A stretch of DNA of 64,000 bases from NCBI GenBank assembly GCA_017883205.1, contig JADGNZ010000017.1:48782-112781 (forward strand). Direction: 5' to 3'. Position 1 is the stretch's first letter; the number at the start of each line of letters is the position of its first letter. This DNA comes from Thermoanaerobaculia bacterium (GTDB lineage Bacteria; Acidobacteriota; Thermoanaerobaculia; Gp7-AA8). The notes beneath the pieces are model-generated. The model saw only the letters and a list, made by a program, of their open reading frames with translations. It ran no database searches and was not told where the DNA came from. Shown one piece after another: positions 58,929 to 64,000 of this stretch. The position numbers and the translations under genes were made by a program.

Positions 58929-59017
58929 CGATCTTCTCGGAACGGCATCCGATGTCCTCAGAGCTCGGGTCGACGTTCTCCTCCCGTCTCCCGACGTTCT
59001 CCGCACCTCTCCCGACG
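58929..59017. repeat. Tandem array 5: degenerate 21-bp array in divergent intergenic region
   Basis: CGAY motif starts at 58929, 58950, 58971, 58992, 59013 (exactly 21 bp apart). Confidence 0.8.
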
Positions 59018-59108
59018 AACTGTCATGGTGTTCGGACTTTTTCCGAACTGATGTCGAGATAGCCAAGACAGACTTAGTTTCGAGCGAGGCTGTCTCGGGA
59101 GGTGCATC

Positions 59109-60188
59109 ATGAAGACGCGACTTCTGTCGCTCATCGCCGTTTTCGTTCTCGTTGCTTCGATTGGCTCTGCGCAAGAGAAACCGAAGATCGTCATCGCCTA
59201 CAGCGCGCCGCATCCGCTCGTCGCGGAGGTAGTGAACGCATTCAAGGCCGAGGTAACTAAGACGTTTCCTGACGCAGTCTTCATCGAGAAGCATGCGAAC
59301 GGGAATCCTGCTGAGTTTGGAAGCACGGTTCTCAAGAGCATCGCCGAAAGGCCAGCACTCCTCGCTCCCATTTCGACGCCACTCACGAAGATTGCCGTTG
59401 ATCAAGCTCGCGGCAAGATCCCGGTCGTCTTCATGGCTGTAACGGACCCCGTTGGCGCGGGGGTCGCGGACTCGATGGATAGACCGGGTAAGGCTACGGG
59501 ATCGAGCGACGTTTGCCCGTATGGCGTCCTCCTCGGCATCGCGCGACAGTTCATGCCGAACGCGAAGAAATTGGGTGCGCCGTACAACCCAAACGATCAG
59601 CCCGCGGTGTTCGGCCTTGAGCAATTCAAGAAGAGGAGCGGCGCGTTCGGCTTCGAGATCATCGCCCGTCAAATCCCCTCGCGCGATGAACTATCGACAG
59701 AAGTGCGTGGAGTGGCCAGCCTGAGCGATGCCATCTTGCTCGGATCGGACAATCTCCTGATGGAGAACCCCGATCTAGTAGCGCGTGCAGCTGCCGCCGC
59801 AGGGCGACCCGTCTTTGCCTGCGACTCAGCTTCGGTCGAGAAGGGAGCCGTGGCTGGAGTCAGTATCCGATATGCCGACATCGGAACCGAAGCCGGAAAA
59901 CTCGCGGTCAGAGTTCTCAAGGGCGAAGCCGCCGGGTCACTTCCGGTCGCAGTCCTATCTGAAGGCAACGTCAGCGTGAATGCGCGCGCGGCGTGTCAAG
60001 CTGGGCTCAAGATCCCGACTGCGCTCGCCGCTACCGCTTCGATCATCGAGAAGGATTACAAGTGTCCAGAAAAGGCTGCCGTCGCTCCGACGACCACAGC
60101 GCAGCCCAAGGGCACGAACCTCACCTGGGTCTGGGTTCTCATTGCAGTAGTGGTTCTCGCAGGAGCTGTCTGGTTCTTCCGTCGGTGA
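59109..60188 (+). CDS. ABC transporter substrate-binding protein (ABC_sub_bind/TrpX-like) with C-terminal TM anchor
   Basis: Signal peptide; PKIVIAYSAPHPLVAEVVNAFKAEV; AGVSIRYADIGTEAGKLAVRVLKGE; terminal TNLTWVWVLIAVVVLAGAVWFFRR. Confidence 0.85.
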   Translation: MKTRLLSLIAVFVLVASIGSAQEKPKIVIAYSAPHPLVAEVVNAFKAEVTKTFPDAVFIEKHANGNPAEFGSTVLKSIAERPALLAPISTPLTKIAVDQARGKIPVVFMAVTDPVGAGVADSMDRPGKATGSSDVCPYGVLLGIARQFMPNAKKLGAPYNPNDQPAVFGLEQFKKRSGAFGFEIIARQIPSRDELSTEVRGVASLSDAILLGSDNLLMENPDLVARAAAAAGRPVFACDSASVEKGAVAGVSIRYADIGTEAGKLAVRVLKGEAAGSLPVAVLSEGNVSVNARAACQAGLKIPTALAATASIIEKDYKCPEKAAVAPTTTAQPKGTNLTWVWVLIAVVVLAGAVWFFRR

Positions 60189-60209
60189 GCTTGCCACCGG
60201 GGCCCACTC

Positions 60210-61775
60210 ATGATCCCAGCGATTGACTACGCCCTTTACGAGGCGATGCCCTTCGTGCCGATGGCGCTTGGCCTCGTGCTCACGCTTCGGTACCTTAAGT
60301 TCATCGACCTCGCCTCCGCGACTTGTTTTGCACTCGGCCCTGCCGTCATGGCTCGTCTCCTAGTTGAAGGTCACAGCCCTCTCGCAGCGCTTTTGGCCGC
60401 TGTGTTGTTGACGGTTGCCGTGTCTGGTCTTTCATCATTCCTGATGACCGGCATAAAACTCGATCCACTGCTGGCAGGAGTTGTATCGAGTTACGTCGGA
60501 TACTCACTTGCTTTGCTGTTCACGCGCGGAAGTCTCTCGCTTCTGCCGAGACAGAATCCCTTCACGGCCATCGTGGAACTCGACTTTCCACATTCTGCCG
60601 ACGGTATTCCACTCCATCCGTGGTCGATCGCCACGTTCGCGTTCATCGTTCTCATCCTCAAATGGCTGATTGACAGGTTCCTTGACTCTGAAATGGGCTT
60701 GGCATTTCGCGCCATGGAAGACTCCAGAAGCGCCGAGAACGTTCTGCCGGCGCTCGGGCTTTCACCGGCCGCATTCACAACTTGCGCAATCATCGCTTCC
60801 AGTGTTCTGGCCATGACGTCCGGCATCATGATCGCCCTCAAGGAGGGACAGGCAAACGCGCAGCGCGGATTCGACGCACTCATCTCTGTAGTTGCGGCAT
60901 TTCTAATTGGCGCGGCTGTCTTTGAGAGGCGGCCGATCGGTATTAAACCCCGCCAGAAGATTCTCAAGGCTCTCGCGCACCTGCAAAAGCTACGGCCCTC
61001 GAGCGCTGCCGTGGCGGGTGTGCTTGTCTACTTCACATTGATCCAAGCGGTGGCCTCTCTCGACCTTCCGCAATCGGCCCCTCGGTTGATCCTCGCCGCG
61101 ATACTGATTCTGGTTCTGCTCGTTACTCGCGCGAGCGCGGTTCGCCGGTGGCTCCAGGGACGCCAAGTCGGTGAAACGATTCGCGTTCCGCCGGGGGAGC
61201 CTTTCGTCGGCGAGCGCATTTGTGTGACCTACCCTGGGTATCCCGAACCCAACGTTGTTCTCACGGATGCGTCCGTCAGTGTCAGACCTGGTGAGCTCTT
61301 CAGGCTGCAAGGTCCCAACGGTTCTGGAAAAACGACGCTCTTGCGATTTCTCGCGGGCGAGATCGAGGGTGCAGGCTGCGTCAAAATACCATGCGACTCG
61401 AACGGCATACTTGACCGACGCCAGCTTGTTGCCTACGTCAATCAGGATGCGGCTCGGTCAACGATTTCCACCCTCACAATCAGCGAACACCTCGCCATGT
61501 TCAGGCACAAAGGCCGACGAAGCTGGTTCGCGCGGCCGAAGTACCAGAACGAGGACGTTCCATTTACCGACATACCATCTGGCGTACTTTCAGGTGGACA
61601 ACGCCAGTTGTTGAACCTGGCATGTGTGCGCGAACGTGCCACGCCGCCGCTCGTAATTTTACTTGACGAGCCATTTAATCACTTAGACAACAAGAACGCG
61701 GAAGCATGCGAGAAGATGATCACTGACTTTGTGAAAGCCGGCCGAGCGGTGGTCTTGGTCCGACATGCAGAATAG
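60210..61775 (+). CDS. Fused ABC permease-ATPase (BPD_transp_2-type membrane domain + nucleotide-binding domain)
   Basis: N-terminal ~300 aa multi-TM; GPNGSGKTTLLRFLAGE; LSGGQRQLLNLACVRE; VILLDEPFNHLD. Confidence 0.87.
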   Translation: MIPAIDYALYEAMPFVPMALGLVLTLRYLKFIDLASATCFALGPAVMARLLVEGHSPLAALLAAVLLTVAVSGLSSFLMTGIKLDPLLAGVVSSYVGYSLALLFTRGSLSLLPRQNPFTAIVELDFPHSADGIPLHPWSIATFAFIVLILKWLIDRFLDSEMGLAFRAMEDSRSAENVLPALGLSPAAFTTCAIIASSVLAMTSGIMIALKEGQANAQRGFDALISVVAAFLIGAAVFERRPIGIKPRQKILKALAHLQKLRPSSAAVAGVLVYFTLIQAVASLDLPQSAPRLILAAILILVLLVTRASAVRRWLQGRQVGETIRVPPGEPFVGERICVTYPGYPEPNVVLTDASVSVRPGELFRLQGPNGSGKTTLLRFLAGEIEGAGCVKIPCDSNGILDRRQLVAYVNQDAARSTISTLTISEHLAMFRHKGRRSWFARPKYQNEDVPFTDIPSGVLSGGQRQLLNLACVRERATPPLVILLDEPFNHLDNKNAEACEKMITDFVKAGRAVVLVRHAE

Positions 61776-63129
61776 CGCGAGCCCCTACATGCCCCTAGAA
61801 AATTTAGCCGTCCCGCATTGGATGGGAGAGGAAGCGATGCCCAGTCCAGCACCTGAGTTCGCGCGTCGAGCAATTCAGATCTCAATGAACAACGATCATG
61901 CTGCGCTGGAGGCCCTCCGCGCAGCACTGGCCAGCGTACCCACGTTGTCGAAGCTCGCAGAGAGAACTGGCCAGTTATTCGTTTCTGCATCCTTCTGTGT
62001 CGACCCTACTGCTGCCACACCATATCTCCCTATACCACTTCATGAGGACACCTCACAGGGACCGATTCGTATCGCTCCAGAACGGTTCAATTTGGATCGT
62101 TACCAGCGGGCGCTTCTGAACGTCTCACGATCAATGCAACTCGCCGACGATCCAGTCCAAGGCCACTTGTCGTGGGTCCATATCAGCGGTCAGCCTTTGT
62201 ATCCCGGGCTTGATGCGCCGTTGCACGTCAAGAGCGTCGCGGAAGCCGAAGCGAAGGCGATCGGTGCACATCAAGAGAGAATGATGTTCGTCCCGCTGCC
62301 GCAATTTAGCTCGGAATCTGACTTTCCCCGTACGGCGGTTGTGATCATCCTTTGGTGGAAAGAGCCATCCGCCGCCGCTCTTCACCTTGCCGATGTCGCC
62401 TCAAGCATCCAACGATCTGAGCAGGTAAACCGCTGGGCCGGCGGTGAACTGCGGAGGCTACAAGAGGGCGACGCCACTAGGTACCAACTCCTGATCTATC
62501 TACGTCACATAGAACAGTTCTTGAAGGGCAAGGGACCACGCGCAATAGAAGCGTGGAAGGACATCTCGCATAACACCGGCCCGTACCTCGTAGAAGACGC
62601 TTCGAGGTCCGCGGATCTCACCGACTGGATGACGCAGGTACTCAGCCTCAAAGCAAATCCGATGAACGCAGTGACGGGCGTAACCGATGAGACACCTGTG
62701 CTACTGCGCGGTGCGGACCCGGTCGACAAAACGCTCCCGTTAGCCTTTGTTTCAGAGTTTATAGCTTGCGCCTGGCGCGGCGTGCGGGTCACGGATGCCG
62801 TTTTCGCGCAAAAGCTCGTCGAGGAAGCTCTCACGAGCATCGCCGTGCACGATTGTCTACTCCAGGGCGTCGAGATAGATGTCACAAAGAAGTTCTGCCA
62901 TATCGCGTTTGAACTGTCCCGTGGGCGCGCGTTGGAAGTCGAGGACTACTTCGCTATTCGTCGCGGCCTGTTCGTGCCTAGCACTGAGGGGTTGGGAATT
63001 GGCCTTGCATTGTTTTCGCGCCGTGCGTCGATGCAAGGAGCATTTCGTGCCCTTTACGTTAGCCCCGACGGCAGCCGTTGGAAGGTTGATGTCGCAGTCC
63101 CAATCTCTGGCCCTGAGGTTGAGAAATGA
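61765..63129 (+). CDS. Atypical sensor-like protein with degenerate HATPase-like C-terminus
   Basis: C-terminal STEGLGIGLALFSRRASMQGAFRALYVSPDGSRWKVDVAVPI resembles G-box of histidine kinases. Confidence 0.5.
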   Translation: MQNSASPYMPLENLAVPHWMGEEAMPSPAPEFARRAIQISMNNDHAALEALRAALASVPTLSKLAERTGQLFVSASFCVDPTAATPYLPIPLHEDTSQGPIRIAPERFNLDRYQRALLNVSRSMQLADDPVQGHLSWVHISGQPLYPGLDAPLHVKSVAEAEAKAIGAHQERMMFVPLPQFSSESDFPRTAVVIILWWKEPSAAALHLADVASSIQRSEQVNRWAGGELRRLQEGDATRYQLLIYLRHIEQFLKGKGPRAIEAWKDISHNTGPYLVEDASRSADLTDWMTQVLSLKANPMNAVTGVTDETPVLLRGADPVDKTLPLAFVSEFIACAWRGVRVTDAVFAQKLVEEALTSIAVHDCLLQGVEIDVTKKFCHIAFELSRGRALEVEDYFAIRRGLFVPSTEGLGIGLALFSRRASMQGAFRALYVSPDGSRWKVDVAVPISGPEVEK

Positions 63130-63959
63130 AAGTGCTGCTCTTTGAGGACGAGGCGGAATGGGCCAAAATCATCACGACCCGCCTCCTCAAGAAACTTCCC
63201 GACATTGAAATCCTATGGTTCGGCGGGATTGAAGGGCACAAGCAGCCGCCAATACCTCATCCTTTTGCGGGTTCCGGCGAGTGCATCCTGCGTGCTAAAT
63301 GTCAGGTTGTAACAAAGTCCGGCACGTGCGAGATGGACGTCGACGTATTGCCCGGGGACCTATCAGGGGCCATCCTGGACATCTATGTTGGCGTGGTAAA
63401 GGTTGGAGAGAACATAGCGCGTTGGCTTCAGTATGCCGAGTTTTCGGGTCCGGTCCTTTTGTGTTCTGCATACGATTTGCCGCCCGTATTCCCGGCCTTG
63501 CCAATGATCTTTGCGTGTAAAAAGCAACCGCCGTCGCGACTCGAGTCGCAAGTCGATACCTTTTGCGCCATGCTTCCGTGTTCTGGGGCTCGCGTCAACA
63601 GTCGGGGTATGCCGACCGGTGGCGCCGAGAGACTGATGGCGCTGCGTTGGAAGCAGATCGTATGGGATTGGCTCCCGGTGAACGCGGACATGTCTCAGGT
63701 CAGCTCGATTCTTGGTCCGGGTGTTCACGTTGAGCATGAATCGTTTGCGGTTAACCCGTTACTCGCGCGTGACGTGCAGGTAAAGGACCTTTGCGCCTTT
63801 CGCGAGAGGACCCGAAACCCGAATCTCTTCTACCTCATGATCGAAAGGGAGAGCCTCGGGGTAGCGCCGTTCGACGCGCTCAAAGCCGGCATTGTTTACC
63901 TGCCTCCTCGCTATCGCAGGTGGGTAACATTGAGTTCGAGCTTGCCGGCGATGAGATAG
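63126..63959 (+). CDS. Atypical receiver-like protein, 3' end probably replaced by insertion sequence
   Basis: MKVLLFEDEAEW ... GAILDIYVGVVKVGENIARWLQ ... VLLCSAYD ... FACKKQ; ATGA overlap with upstream gene. Confidence 0.55.
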   Translation: MKVLLFEDEAEWAKIITTRLLKKLPDIEILWFGGIEGHKQPPIPHPFAGSGECILRAKCQVVTKSGTCEMDVDVLPGDLSGAILDIYVGVVKVGENIARWLQYAEFSGPVLLCSAYDLPPVFPALPMIFACKKQPPSRLESQVDTFCAMLPCSGARVNSRGMPTGGAERLMALRWKQIVWDWLPVNADMSQVSSILGPGVHVEHESFAVNPLLARDVQVKDLCAFRERTRNPNLFYLMIERESLGVAPFDALKAGIVYLPPRYRRWVTLSSSLPAMR

Positions 63960-64000
63960 ACCATGGCGATGAGATTGCGGGAGGTTCTGTAGCCGCGAGC
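63911..64000 (-). mobile_element. Probable transposase C-terminus (runs off window)
   Basis: Reverse strand reads ARGYRTSRNLIAMVYLIAGKLELNVTHLR*. Confidence 0.4.

Overview
This 64 kb window looks like a GC-rich chromosome of an Acidobacteriota-like or otherwise deep-branching Gram-negative bacterium. The taxonomy is inferred from style only. Housekeeping and accessory genes recognisable from their proteins include: the carB 3' end; a histone-H1-like K/A-rich protein; two Ser/Thr kinases; a TonB receptor; UGD/UXS; an Mla/MCE transport operon; PBP1; HtrA; PreA; an M13 peptidase; GlgB/TreZ; a chemoreceptor; the glyoxylate shunt (aceA/aceB) with a RamB/ScfR-like regulator; a bacilliredoxin; a dockerin-tailed sugar dehydrogenase; and an initiator tRNA-fMet. 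The most unusual non-coding content is (1) five separate intergenic minisatellite arrays with unrelated sequences but the same 21/42-bp period, one of them bounded by inverted repeats, and (2) several families of dispersed palindromic (REP/MITE-like) elements. One of these families has a conserved GCG-TCY-CGC hairpin tip with covarying stems. Repeats from three different families supply the stop codons and C-terminal tails of neighbouring genes. The most unusual coding content is the segment after tRNA-fMet (about 55.7-64 kb). There a split PLP aminotransferase / YbaK-like deacylase / NPPQ methyltransferase / one-domain asparaginase operon is divergent from a C-terminally anchored ABC_sub_bind protein, a fused ABC permease-ATPase and an atypical HATPase-like/receiver-like pair, ending at a probable transposase 3' end. 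I also found a 37-aa acidic sORF translationally coupled to aceA, a gene with one in-frame amber, and several decayed toxin-antitoxin loci. All calls were made by eye; no database search was run.
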